From positions 930,001 through 994,000 of the forward strand of contig JBAGRP010000001.1 of NCBI GenBank assembly GCA_036924855.1: a DNA stretch of 64,000 bases. The letters are read 5' to 3'. Both the position numbers and the translations under genes were made by a program. Source of the stretch: Nitrobacteraceae bacterium AZCC 2146. GTDB lineage: Bacteria; Pseudomonadota; Alphaproteobacteria; Rhizobiales; Xanthobacteraceae. Under the pieces are notes generated by a model. It ran no database searches. It worked only from the letters and a program-made list of their open reading frames with translations, and was not told the origin of the DNA. How positions within the stretch are numbered: position 1 is the first letter of the stretch; every line of letters begins with the position of its first letter. Below are positions 32,108-40,675 of the stretch, one piece after another.

Positions 32108-33706
32108 TCAGTACACGTCCAACTGGAACCGCCCCTTCTTCTTGAGGTCGCCGACGAACAGCACCGCCTCGTCGGTGGAGCGGGCGCCAAACTGCGCGAC
32201 GATATCGACCAGCGCGCGTTCGACGTCCTTGGCCATCCGCTTGGCGTCGCCGCAGACGTAAACGTGAGCGCCGTCGGCGAGCCAGGTCCAGACGTCGCGG
32301 CCGACTTCGCGCATGCGATCCTGCACGTAGAACTTTTCGCCGGAATCGCGCGACCACGCCAGCGACAGTCGGGTGAGAAATCCTTCGCTCTTCATCTCGT
32401 TGAGTTCGTCGGCATAGAAGAAATCCGACCCGCTGCGCTGATGGCCGAAGAACAGCCAGTTGCGGCCCGGCGCGTTGGTCGCCTTGCGGTCATGCAGGAA
32501 AGCACGGAACGGCGCGATGCCGGTGCCGGGGCCCACCATGATGATCGGCGTCTCCGGATTTTCCGGCAGGGCAAAACCATGCGCCTTCTGGACATAGACC
32601 TTCAGCTCGTCGCCGGGCTTGATGCGGTCGGCGAGGAAGGTGGATGCGAGGCCGTGGCGCTTGCGCTTGCCGATCACATAGCGCACGCAGTCGACCGTCA
32701 GCGAGAGTTTTCCCGGCGTCGCATTGTGCGACGACGAGATCGAATAGAGTCTGGGCTGCAGCGGCTCCAGCGCCTCGACAAAGGCTTCCGGGTGCGGCCG
32801 CACGTTGGAGAATTTCTGCAGCGCCGCCATCACGTCGAGCGTCGCCGCGTCGCCATCCGGGTCCTCGCCCTGCGCCAGTGCCCGCGCCTTGGCGCGCTGA
32901 TCGCCGCCGGTGATGTAGGAGATCAGCTCGAACAGGCTATCCGGCGCCGGCGCCAGCGAGACGTCCTCGCGCAACACCTCGCGCAGCGTCTTGCCGCGCA
33001 CTTGCGTGGTGTGCGAGGCGCCGAGCAGCGCGATGATCTGGTCGACATGGCCAAGATCGTTGCTGGCAAAGATGCCGAAGGAATCGCCGACGACGTAATC
33101 GAGCCCGCAGCCCGAGAGATCGAAATCGATGTGCCAGGTTTCCTTCTCCGAGCCCTTGCCGTTGAGCAGCCGGCGCGACAGGAAGGTCGCTGGCGCCGGA
33201 TTGTCGCGGGAGCGGCCGAGCGTCGAAGGATCGGGCGCGGCAACGGCAACCGGCTCTGCTGCGGTCTTCGCTGCAGGCGCGGCTGCGCCCGGCGCCTTCT
33301 CCAGTTCCTCGTGCAGCGCCTTCAGCATCCGCGCGGTTTCCTTGCCGCCGGGGACGCAGAGGTTGAGCCGCGGTTCGGCCTTGCTGGCGATCGCGTCGGA
33401 ATAATCGTTGCAGTTATAGCCGCACTGGCCGCAGTCCTGCTGCGCCATCGCCGCCATCATTTTTCGTCGCAGCGGCTTGCCCTCGGCGAGCTTCATGCGA
33501 TCGGCAATCGGCATGGTCTGGTCGTGCCACGGCGCGCCGTCATCCTCCTCAGGCATGACGGCGGCGCCCTGCTCCGCCGACAAAGGCGCCGGCGCATCCG
33601 ACAGCAGGCCGGCGAAGAAGCCGTTCAGCCAGGAGCGCTGCGCTTCGGAAAACGGCGCGGAGGACGGAATGATCTCGACTTTTGGAGGCGGCGTCATCTG
33701 GTTCAT
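32108..33706 (-). CDS. CysJ-like flavoprotein reductase with N-terminal Fe-S domain
   Basis: 532-residue reductase. The N-terminal part carries Cys92, Cys95, Cys99 and Cys117 (CGQCGYNC then LC), a [4Fe-4S] site in place of the FMN flavodoxin domain of normal CysJ. The FAD/NADPH module follows: RLYSISSSH (FAD), GPGTGIAPFRAFLHDR (NADPH pyrophosphate) and HVYVCGDAKRMAKDV (adenine end). It should pass electrons from NADPH through FAD and the cluster to the siroheme reductase encoded just upstream, whose stop it overlaps (ATGA). Usually annotated as sulfite reductase subunit alpha; context favours nitrite. Confidence 0.8.
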   Translation of the reverse strand: MNQMTPPPKVEIIPSSAPFSEAQRSWLNGFFAGLLSDAPAPLSAEQGAAVMPEEDDGAPWHDQTMPIADRMKLAEGKPLRRKMMAAMAQQDCGQCGYNCNDYSDAIASKAEPRLNLCVPGGKETARMLKALHEELEKAPGAAAPAAKTAAEPVAVAAPDPSTLGRSRDNPAPATFLSRRLLNGKGSEKETWHIDFDLSGCGLDYVVGDSFGIFASNDLGHVDQIIALLGASHTTQVRGKTLREVLREDVSLAPAPDSLFELISYITGGDQRAKARALAQGEDPDGDAATLDVMAALQKFSNVRPHPEAFVEALEPLQPRLYSISSSHNATPGKLSLTVDCVRYVIGKRKRHGLASTFLADRIKPGDELKVYVQKAHGFALPENPETPIIMVGPGTGIAPFRAFLHDRKATNAPGRNWLFFGHQRSGSDFFYADELNEMKSEGFLTRLSLAWSRDSGEKFYVQDRMREVGRDVWTWLADGAHVYVCGDAKRMAKDVERALVDIVAQFGARSTDEAVLFVGDLKKKGRFQLDVY

Positions 33707-35490
33707 GCGGACACCTGTTCGTCGGCGAGCCTGCGCAGCGTTTCGCCGTCATGGCGGCGCGCAAAGGTCAGGAAGGTTTCTTCTGACGACGCACGATTCG
33801 ACATGTAGGCCTTGAGTAGTTTCTCGACGACGACCGGCGCGTCCTCGGCCTTGACGTCGTGATAGACCTCCTGCCCGACATCGGCGTCGGGGCCAAACCC
33901 GCCGCCGGTGAAGACATGAAAGCCATCGACGGTGTCATCACTGTCGCCGACTGCAACCCGCGCGCCGATCATGCCGATGTCGCTGATGTAATGCTGCGCG
34001 CAGGAATGGTGGCAGCCGGTGAGATGGATGTTGATCGGCGTCTCGACATCAACCCGCGGGTCGCACCAGTCGGCAATTCTGGCCGCGGTGCGCTTGGTAT
34101 CGGCATTGCCGAACTTGCAGCCGGCGCGGCCGGTGCAGGCGATCAGGCCGGCACGAAGTTCGGTTGTCTTGATCGCCAGACCGATCGCCTCGATCGCGGC
34201 CGTGGCCAAGGCCACCTTGTCGTCGGACACCCCAGGAATGAGCAGGTTCTGCCACACTGTGAGCCGGATATCGCCGTCGCCGAGATCGGCTGCGATCTTG
34301 GCGAGGCCACGCATCTGTTCGCAGGTGACCATGCCCAGCGGCAGCGCGACGCCGATCCAGTTCAGCCCGTCCTGCTTCTGCTTGTGGACACCGATATGGG
34401 CGGTGCGGTCGAACGCCGGCCGCGGCAGCAGAGCTTCCGCCGGCACGCGGGTGAAAGCGTGCCCCATCTTCTCCTCAACGAGCACGAGAAACTTCTCCAT
34501 GCCCATGCCGTCGATGACGTATTTCAGCCGCGCCTTGAGCCGGTTGGTGCGGTCGCCGAGATCGATGAAAACGCGGACGATGGCGTCGGACACCTTCGTC
34601 GCGTCGGCCGGCCTGACGATGATGCCGGTATCGGTGGCAAAATCCATGTGACCGGTGATGCCGCCGATCCCCAGCTTGAACCAGATGCCGGGCTCGACGC
34701 CGAAACCATCCTTCACCTCGACGGCGGCGAAGGCGATGTCGTTGGTATCTTCCAGCACCGCGATCTTGCCGGCGCCGTCGAAGGCGACGTTGAATTTTCG
34801 CGGCAAGCCAGTCAGCGAGCGATCGTTGAGAATGTGATAGTGCCACTCCCGCGCATAGGGGCGGGTATCGAGCAGTTCCTGCGGATCGATGCCGGCGGTC
34901 GGCGTGCCCGTGACGTTGCGGATGTTGTCGGCGCCGGAGCCGCGCGAGCACAGGCCGAGATCCTGGATGCCCTCGATCAATGCGACAGCGTTCTTCGGCG
35001 GGATTTCCCGCACCTGCAGATTGGCGCGCGTGGTGACGTTGGAAAACGGCCCGCACAGCGGCTCAATCAGGTCGGCCAATCCTGAGAACTGCCAGTGCTT
35101 CATGATGCCGTTGGGAATCCGCAGCCGGCACATATAGGAATCCTGCGTCGGTCCCACATAGAACAGGCCGTAATAGCGCCAGCGGAAATTGTCGGCGGGC
35201 GACGGCCTGGAATCGGCCAGCGCCTGCTCCTTCAAGCGCGGATAGGCATCAAACGGATGTTCCTCGCGCTTCCACTTCTCCTGATCGACGAGCTTCTTGC
35301 CCGACGCGATCGTGCGGTCCTGCGCCTTGACGTGCGGCGCTTCGGGACCTGTCGGCTCGGCATTGGCCTTCGAAGCAGCACCGCCGCCAAGACCGCGGCC
35401 GACGCGGCTGATCTGCAGGCCGGTAGAGAAACCTTCCAGGTAGCGCTTCTGTTCGTCGGTGAAGTCGACGGGAACGGTTTCGATTTTCAT
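33703..35490 (-). CDS. nirA: NirA/CysI-type siroheme nitrite (or sulfite) reductase
   Basis: 595-residue siroheme/[4Fe-4S] reductase with two ferredoxin-like half-domains. The cofactor Cys are residues 452, 458, 493 and 497 (CTGRAGC and GCHHSC), the C-x5-C...C-x3-C signature. The siroheme-binding stretch SRGSGADNIRNVTGTPTAG is intact. Family members reduce nitrite or sulfite with six electrons. The adjacent nasTS genes and the sigma54-like promoter argue for assimilatory nitrite reduction. The 363-bp upstream gap (35491-35853) would form a leader of about 180 nt. Confidence 0.85.
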   Translation of the reverse strand: MKIETVPVDFTDEQKRYLEGFSTGLQISRVGRGLGGGAASKANAEPTGPEAPHVKAQDRTIASGKKLVDQEKWKREEHPFDAYPRLKEQALADSRPSPADNFRWRYYGLFYVGPTQDSYMCRLRIPNGIMKHWQFSGLADLIEPLCGPFSNVTTRANLQVREIPPKNAVALIEGIQDLGLCSRGSGADNIRNVTGTPTAGIDPQELLDTRPYAREWHYHILNDRSLTGLPRKFNVAFDGAGKIAVLEDTNDIAFAAVEVKDGFGVEPGIWFKLGIGGITGHMDFATDTGIIVRPADATKVSDAIVRVFIDLGDRTNRLKARLKYVIDGMGMEKFLVLVEEKMGHAFTRVPAEALLPRPAFDRTAHIGVHKQKQDGLNWIGVALPLGMVTCEQMRGLAKIAADLGDGDIRLTVWQNLLIPGVSDDKVALATAAIEAIGLAIKTTELRAGLIACTGRAGCKFGNADTKRTAARIADWCDPRVDVETPINIHLTGCHHSCAQHYISDIGMIGARVAVGDSDDTVDGFHVFTGGGFGPDADVGQEVYHDVKAEDAPVVVEKLLKAYMSNRASSEETFLTFARRHDGETLRRLADEQVSA

Positions 35491-35680
35491 GGGCGCGACG
35501 AAGCTCCTGCGGCCACAACCTGTGGCGTCAACGGGGAAACGGAATGCGACCGCGCAGGATCAGGTCAGCGCAACGCGCCGGCTTGAGTTCTGGAGAGCGG
35601 TCCGATCAGCCTCGTTGCTGCGGAAATCCATCTGGGGACGCGGCCGGCGGGCATCTGCGAACGCCGGCACCTTAGGAGCA

Positions 35681-35697
35681 TTCAATTCCCGTGCCAG
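35681..35697 (-). promoter_or_regulatory. Sigma54-like promoter upstream of nirA
   Basis: The minus strand reads CTGGCACGGGAATTGAA, against the RpoN consensus YTGGCACGrNNNTTGCW. The -24 part is perfect; the -12 part has TTGAA for TTGCA. It lies about 190 bp before nirA, leaving a leader with a 7-bp GC hairpin (GCCGGCG/CGCCGGC) soon after the expected start. A long leader also fits NasT-type RNA control. Confidence 0.55.
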
Positions 35698-35853
35698 AAC
35701 GTGTGCGCTGCAATAATATCGTTAAATCAGCAGTTTGCGGGATCGAAGGCGCTATTGCGGGGCGCCCGCACGGCGGCATTTGCCAGCGTTTTGAACGCAG
35801 CCGCCCAACAATTAGCCGCCCGCCCCTGCTGCCCAAGCGCGAGGCGGCAGGTC

Positions 35854-37026
35854 TCACGACTTCATGTGGGCGATTTCGAACGCCGCCAGATGCGCGGCGA
35901 TGTTGTCGGGATCGAAGGCCGGCCCGGCAAAGGCGCCGACCGCGTCCGGCACGTCATTATTGACGCTGCCGGGCACGCCCAGCGCGGCATCGTAGAGATC
36001 CGGCCGGAATACCGCCTCGGCGGTCTTCAGCGCCTCGGGGCTGATGGACGACTGTCCCCAACGCACCATCTGGGCGTAGAGCCACGCCGCCTGGCGGGGA
36101 TCGGGCCGCCCTGCCCCTTCGCGCCCGACCAGCAGGTAGCGGCGGCTTTCGCGCATGGTCCCATCCGGCGAGATCTTGAGCCGGCCGTCCAGCGTGCGCA
36201 GCAGCACCTCCGGCGAGACGCCGATCCGTTCCGGCTGCGCCAGAATGCGTGCTGCTTCGTCGCGATTGTCGGGGTTTTCGATGAAGGCGGCAGCGGCGCA
36301 ATGGGCGCGCGTCAGCGCCGCCAGCACCTCCGGATTCTTCTCCGACCAGTCCTCGCGAACTGCCAGCACCTTCTCCGCGGCGCGCTCCAGAATGTCGGAC
36401 ACGAAATGCAGGATGTGGCCGACGCCGAGATCGACCGCGACCGAGTTCCACGGCGCGCCGACGCAGAACGCATCGACATGGCCGTTGGCGAGGCTGTTCA
36501 CCATGTAGGGCGGCGGCAGCACCACGAGACGGACGTCCTCGTCGGGGTCGACGCCGCCGGCGGCCATCCAGAACCGCAACTGGTAATTATGGGTGGAGAA
36601 CGGGAACGTCATGCCGAAGGTCAAGGGCTCGACGCCCGCCTTGCGCCGTGCCGCAACCACGCGCGCCAGCGCCAGCGCCGTCACCATCGGGTCGAGCGGA
36701 TCGCCATCGACCTCTGCCATCAGGGCCGCGTGCAGCAAGGGCGATACCGTGATGGCATTGCCGTTGAGGCCGAGATTGAACGAGGCGACGATCGGCACCT
36801 TCACATGGCCGAGCCCGAGGCTGGAGGCGATGGCGACCGGCGCCAGCAGGTGGGCGGCATCGAACAGGCCGATATTGAGCTTGTCGCGGACATTCGACCA
36901 TGACACCTCTCGCACCAGCGTGACGTCGAGGCCTTCGGCGGCGGTAAATCCCTTGTCGACGGCGACGATGAGGGCTGCGGCGTCAGCCAGCGGAATGAAT
37001 CCGATGTGAAGCGGTTGACCGGTCAT
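35854..37026 (-). CDS. nasS: Nitrate/nitrite sensor protein NasS
   Basis: 390-residue cytoplasmic NrtA/CmpA-like binding protein without a signal peptide (starts TGQPLHIGFIPLADAAALIV). Typical segments are EVSWSNVRDKLNIGLFDAAHLLAP, FPFSTHNYQLRFWMAAGG and DAFCVGAPWNSVAVDLGVG. NasS binds nitrate or nitrite and otherwise holds NasT inactive. Its ATG overlaps the nasT stop (ATGA), giving the standard nasTS pair. Confidence 0.9.
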   Translation of the reverse strand: MTGQPLHIGFIPLADAAALIVAVDKGFTAAEGLDVTLVREVSWSNVRDKLNIGLFDAAHLLAPVAIASSLGLGHVKVPIVASFNLGLNGNAITVSPLLHAALMAEVDGDPLDPMVTALALARVVAARRKAGVEPLTFGMTFPFSTHNYQLRFWMAAGGVDPDEDVRLVVLPPPYMVNSLANGHVDAFCVGAPWNSVAVDLGVGHILHFVSDILERAAEKVLAVREDWSEKNPEVLAALTRAHCAAAAFIENPDNRDEAARILAQPERIGVSPEVLLRTLDGRLKISPDGTMRESRRYLLVGREGAGRPDPRQAAWLYAQMVRWGQSSISPEALKTAEAVFRPDLYDAALGVPGSVNNDVPDAVGAFAGPAFDPDNIAAHLAAFEIAHMKS

Positions 37027-37613
37027 TTCAGCAACTCCGCTGCGGTGATGATCGACTGCGCGATATCGCCGATTTTCTTTTTTTCGCGCATCGCCGTCGA
37101 ACGCAGCAATACGTAGGCCTCCTCTTCGGTGAGGCCTTTCAGTTTCATCACGATGCCCTTGGCACGATCGATGATCTTGCGCTCTTCCAGCGCCGACTTG
37201 GTGCGGTCGAGTTCGTCCTGCAGCTTCGAGAAGGCGTTGAAGCGCGAGATGCACAGATCCAGAATCGGCTTGATGCGCTCCTTCTTCAGCCCGTCGACGA
37301 TATAGGACGACACGCCGGCATCGACCGAGGCACGGGCCGATTCGGAATCGCTCTGGTCGACGAACATCGCGACGGGACGGCGCACCGCGCGGCTGACCTG
37401 GAACATTTGTTCCAGCACGTCGCGGCTGGGGTTCTCCAGGTCGATCACGATGACGTCGGGATCGAGCGCATAGATCCGCGCCAGCAGGTTTTGCATCTCG
37501 CGGATGTGCTGGACGTCGACATAGCCCGCCTCGCGCAATCCCTCTTCGAGAATGGCGGCCCGGATCGGGCTTTCGTCGACAATGACGATTTTCGGAGACG
37601 AATCGGCAGCCAT
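37023..37613 (-). CDS. nasT: ANTAR-domain antiterminator NasT
   Basis: 196-residue regulator. A receiver-like domain occupies residues 1-120 (KIVIVDESPIRAAILEEGL, DPDVIVIDLENPSRD) and a C-terminal ANTAR RNA-binding domain residues 130-190 (LEERKIIDRAKGIVMKLKGL, EEAYVLLRSTAMREKKKIGDIA). NasT binds leader RNA and prevents termination in nitrate-assimilation operons when NasS releases it. Divergent from rimO; 113 bp separate the two starts. Confidence 0.93.
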   Translation of the reverse strand: MAADSSPKIVIVDESPIRAAILEEGLREAGYVDVQHIREMQNLLARIYALDPDVIVIDLENPSRDVLEQMFQVSRAVRRPVAMFVDQSDSESARASVDAGVSSYIVDGLKKERIKPILDLCISRFNAFSKLQDELDRTKSALEERKIIDRAKGIVMKLKGLTEEEAYVLLRSTAMREKKKIGDIAQSIITAAELLK

Positions 37614-37726
37614 GAATTGCTCGCATTCCCTGCAAAGCCACCCATAGCACGGGCGCGCATGGCTTAAAGCCTTGTATTTATGGGCAAATGGGACTAGCTC
37701 CTGCCCTTCAATCAGGCAGATCAAAC

Positions 37727-39052
37727 ATGCAACAGGCCGCCGCGCCCAAAATCTCCTTTGTGTCGCTGGGATGCCCCAAGGCTTTGGTGGATTCCGAACG
37801 CATCATCACCCGGCTGCGCGCCGAAGGTTACGAGCTCGCGCGCAAGCACGATGGCGCCGACGTTGTCATCGTCAATACCTGCGGCTTCCTCGACAGCGCC
37901 AAGCAGGAGTCGCTGGGCGCGATCGGCGAAGCCATGGCCGCCAACGGCAAGGTGATCGTCACCGGCTGCATGGGCGCCGAGCCCGAGCAGATCGAGGCGG
38001 CCTATCCCGGCGTGCTGTCGATCACCGGCCCGCAGCAATATGAGAGCGTGCTCGATGCCGTGCATCGCGCGCTGCCGCCAGTGCACAATCCGCATCTCGA
38101 CCTGATGCCGCCGCAGGGCATCAAGCTGACACCGCGGCATTACGCGTACCTCAAGATTTCCGAAGGCTGCAACAACCGCTGCAGCTTCTGCATCATCCCG
38201 AAGCTGCGCGGCGATCTGGTGTCGCGCCCGGCCAACGAGGTGCTGCGCGAAGCGGAGAATCTGGTGAAGGCCGGCGTCAAGGAACTGCTGGTGGTATCAC
38301 AGGATACCTCGGCCTACGGCGTCGATGTCAAATACGCGACCAGCCTCTGGAAGGATCGCGAGGTCCGCGCCAAATTCTTCGATCTCGCCAGGGAGCTCGG
38401 CGAACTCGGCGCCTGGGTGCGGCTGCAATACGTCTACCCCTATCCGCATGTCGATGAGGTCATCAGCCTGATGATATCGGGCAAGGTGCTGCCCTATCTC
38501 GACATCCCGTTCCAGCACGCCAGCCCCGAAGTATTGAAGCAGATGAAGCGCCCGGCGGCGCAGGACAAGACGCTGGCGCGGATCAAGAAGTGGCGCGAGG
38601 AGTGCCCGGATCTGACGCTGCGCTCGACCTTCATCGTCGGCTTCCCCGGCGAGACCGAGACCGATTTCCAATATCTGCTCGACTGGCTCGAGGAAGCGCA
38701 GATCGACCGCGTCGGCGCGTTCAAGTATGAATCCGTCGCCGGCGCACCGTCCAATGCGCTTGGCAATGCCGTGCCGGAAGAGATCAAGCAGCAGCGCTGG
38801 AACGCCCTGATGGCGCGGCAGCAGGTGATCTCGGCCAAGCGCCTGAAGCGCAAGGTCGGCACCAGGCAGCAGGTCATCATCGACGAGGTCGGCCCAACGG
38901 TGTCGAAGGGTCGCTCCAAATTCGACGCCCCGCAGATCGACGGCGCCGTCTACGTCTCCAGCCGCCGCCCCTTGCGCGTCGGCGAGATCGTCACCGCCAA
39001 GATCGAACGCGCGGATGCGTACGACCTGCACGGAAGCGTATCGGGGTTTTAA
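37727..39052 (+). CDS. rimO: Ribosomal protein S12 methylthiotransferase RimO
   Basis: 441-residue radical SAM methylthiotransferase. The N-terminal MTTase domain has Cys16, Cys52 and Cys81 for one cluster; the radical SAM motif C148NNRC152SFC155 binds the second. Further family stretches are [41 protein letters not shown] and [12 protein letters not shown], with a C-terminal TRAM domain. It methylthiolates an Asp of ribosomal protein S12. I start at 37727; an upstream in-frame start adds 13 residues. Confidence 0.97.
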   Translation: MQQAAAPKISFVSLGCPKALVDSERIITRLRAEGYELARKHDGADVVIVNTCGFLDSAKQESLGAIGEAMAANGKVIVTGCMGAEPEQIEAAYPGVLSITGPQQYESVLDAVHRALPPVHNPHLDLMPPQGIKLTPRHYAYLKISEGCNNRCSFCIIPKLRGDLVSRPANEVLREAENLVKAGVKELLVVSQDTSAYGVDVKYATSLWKDREVRAKFFDLARELGELGAWVRLQYVYPYPHVDEVISLMISGKVLPYLDIPFQHASPEVLKQMKRPAAQDKTLARIKKWREECPDLTLRSTFIVGFPGETETDFQYLLDWLEEAQIDRVGAFKYESVAGAPSNALGNAVPEEIKQQRWNALMARQQVISAKRLKRKVGTRQQVIIDEVGPTVSKGRSKFDAPQIDGAVYVSSRRPLRVGEIVTAKIERADAYDLHGSVSGF

Positions 39053-39061
39053 CCACTACAC

Positions 39062-39091
39062 TTGACACGACCGGGATTTCGGCTGTATGGC
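39062..39091 (+). promoter_or_regulatory. Promoter for the argD leader
   Basis: TTGACA (39062-39067) is a perfect -35 box. TATGGC (39086-39091) at 18-bp spacing is the best -10. It lies 10 bp after the rimO stop. The predicted start is at about 39098, directly at the ATG of the leader peptide, so that transcript would be nearly leaderless. Confidence 0.5.
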
Positions 39092-39098
39092 CGCATCC

Positions 39099-39188
39099 AT
39101 GAACTTCAACCGGACCACTTCCCGCGCTGGACTCCGTCGTCGCTCGTTCGACGACGCTGGGTCGCGCCATGTCCGACGACAACGCTGA
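39099..39188 (+). CDS. Arginine-rich leader peptide upstream of argD
   Basis: 29-codon ORF in the rimO-argD gap, beginning MNFNRTTSRAGLRRRS. Nine codons are Arg (positions 5, 9, 13-15, 23, 26, 27, 29; 31%). It starts almost at the predicted transcript start, has no ribosome binding site, and ends inside the second of three consecutive hairpins upstream of an arginine-pathway gene. That is the architecture of a ribosome-mediated attenuation leader. High GC raises chance Arg content, so translation is inferred, not shown. Confidence 0.45.
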   Translation: MNFNRTTSRAGLRRRSFDDAGSRHVRRQR

Positions 39189-39243
39189 ACGCCTGACGTT
39201 CAGCACGTTTTCGAGAAGGCCGCACCCACAGTGCGGCCTTCTC
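39135..39243 (+). terminator. Three-hairpin attenuator-like region before argD
   Basis: Perfect stems in series. A is CGTCGTCG/CGACGACG (39135-39142, 39149-39156). B is GCTGAACG/CGTTCAGC (39184-39191, 39197-39204). C is GAGAAGGCCGCA/TGCGGCCTTCTC (39213-39224, 39232-39243), followed by GCGTTT and probably the terminator. The 5' arm of A can also pair with a second CGACGAC at 39174-39180. Alternatively, C simply terminates rimO transcripts. Confidence 0.55.
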
Positions 39244-39284
39244 GCGTTTGGGGCCGCCTGTTCATTCCACCGCAGGAGACCACC

Positions 39285-40481
39285 ATGAATATCGCCCTAC
39301 ATCCGTTCGACGCCCTGATGGATATCACGCCTCGCCCGCCGACCGTCTTCGTCAGGGGCGAAGGCGGCTGGCTGTGGGACGACACCGGCAAGCGCTATCT
39401 CGACTTCATTCAGGGCTGGGCGGTGAATTGCCTCGGCCATTCGCCGCCGGCGATTGCCGAAGCGCTCACCGCACAGGCCAAGCTTCTGCTGACACCGAGC
39501 CCGGCATTCTATAACGCGCCCAGTCTCGAACTGGCTCAGGCGCTGGTCACAAGCAGCTGTTTCGACCAGGTGTTCTTTACCAATTCCGGCGCCGAAGCGA
39601 TCGAAGGCGCCATCAAGCTGGCCCGCAAATACGGCGCCCTGCACCGCAATGGCGCTTACGAGATCATCACCTTCGACGGAGCGTTTCACGGACGCACGCT
39701 GGCGGCGATGTCGGCGTCCGGCAAGAAGGCATTCGAGCCATTGTTCGAGCCCAAGGTGCAGGGATTTCCCAAGGCGCGGCTCAACGATCTGGACTCCGTG
39801 AAGCAGCTGATCGGAAACAACACCATCGCCGTGATGCTGGAGCCGATCCAGGGCGAGGCCGGCGTGTGGCCCGCGACCGATGAATTTTTGCAAGGCTTGC
39901 GAGAACTAACGAAGCAACACGGCCTGCTGCTGATCGTGGATGAGATTCAAACCGGCATTGGACGCACGGGAAAACTGTTTTGCTACGAACAGGCCGGCAT
40001 CGTCCCCGACATCATGGCGTTGGGAAAAGGACTCGGCGGCGGCGTTCCACTCGGCGCCCTGCTCGCGACGGAAGCCGCGTCCTGCTTCGAGCATGGCGAT
40101 CAGGGCGGCACCTTCAACGGCAGCCCGCTGATGTGCGCCGCCGGCCTCGCGGTGCTGAACGAAGTCGGACAGTCCGATTTTCTGAAATCGGTGACCGACA
40201 ACGGCCTCCATCTGGCCAGCGAGCTGCAGCGGATTTCGGCGCGGCACGGCCTCGGCGGTGTCCGCGGCCAGGGATTACTGCTGGCGCTGGATCTGAAACG
40301 CCCGATCGGAGCCGCCGTCGTCGCCTGCGCGCTGGAAGAAGGCCTGCTGCTGAACGCCCCGCGGCCAGATACGCTGCGTTTCATGCCGGCGCTGAACGTG
40401 ACGCGGGAGGAGATCGCGCTGATGATCGCGCAGCTCGACGCTATCCTCGGAAAGCTCGGCGTCGCGAGGTGTGTAGGCTGA
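39285..40481 (+). CDS. argD: Acetylornithine aminotransferase-type enzyme
   Basis: 398-residue class III PLP aminotransferase. The PLP Lys248 (ALGKGLGGG) and Asp219 (VDEIQTG) are present, with [18 protein letters not shown], the GAFHGRT loop and [13 protein letters not shown]. Length and segments fit ArgD, which makes N-acetylornithine in arginine synthesis; an ornithine- or succinylornithine-type role is possible. AGGAG precedes the ATG. A 39-codon frame from 39169 ends in an ATGA overlap with this start. No argF follows. Confidence 0.88.
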   Translation: MNIALHPFDALMDITPRPPTVFVRGEGGWLWDDTGKRYLDFIQGWAVNCLGHSPPAIAEALTAQAKLLLTPSPAFYNAPSLELAQALVTSSCFDQVFFTNSGAEAIEGAIKLARKYGALHRNGAYEIITFDGAFHGRTLAAMSASGKKAFEPLFEPKVQGFPKARLNDLDSVKQLIGNNTIAVMLEPIQGEAGVWPATDEFLQGLRELTKQHGLLLIVDEIQTGIGRTGKLFCYEQAGIVPDIMALGKGLGGGVPLGALLATEAASCFEHGDQGGTFNGSPLMCAAGLAVLNEVGQSDFLKSVTDNGLHLASELQRISARHGLGGVRGQGLLLALDLKRPIGAAVVACALEEGLLLNAPRPDTLRFMPALNVTREEIALMIAQLDAILGKLGVARCVG

Positions 40482-40486
40482 GAGCT

Positions 40487-40640
40487 CGTGTCCCGGACGC
40501 GGTGCAGCCCGGCGATGCGAAGCATCGCTAGGCTTCACGCTGCTCCGCAGATCCGGGGACCCACAACTACAGTTCAGACGGATGGGCCCCGGATCAGCAG
40601 CGCACCACGCTGCAAGTGCAGCGCGTTGCGCAGCATCCTC
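40487..40640. repeat. Bradyrhizobiaceae-type intergenic repeat
   Basis: The stretch after argD contains the familiar pieces TGTCCCGGACGCGGTGCAGC, CGCAGATCCGGGGACCCA and GGGCCCCGGATCAGCAGCGC with partly inverted arms. Together they make a decayed copy of a repeat common in this family. It fills most of the 194-bp gap to the convergent qor gene; no other element is seen there. Confidence 0.6.
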
Positions 40641-40675
40641 AGCGATGCCCTTGCATCGCTTGGGGGCACGAGGCC

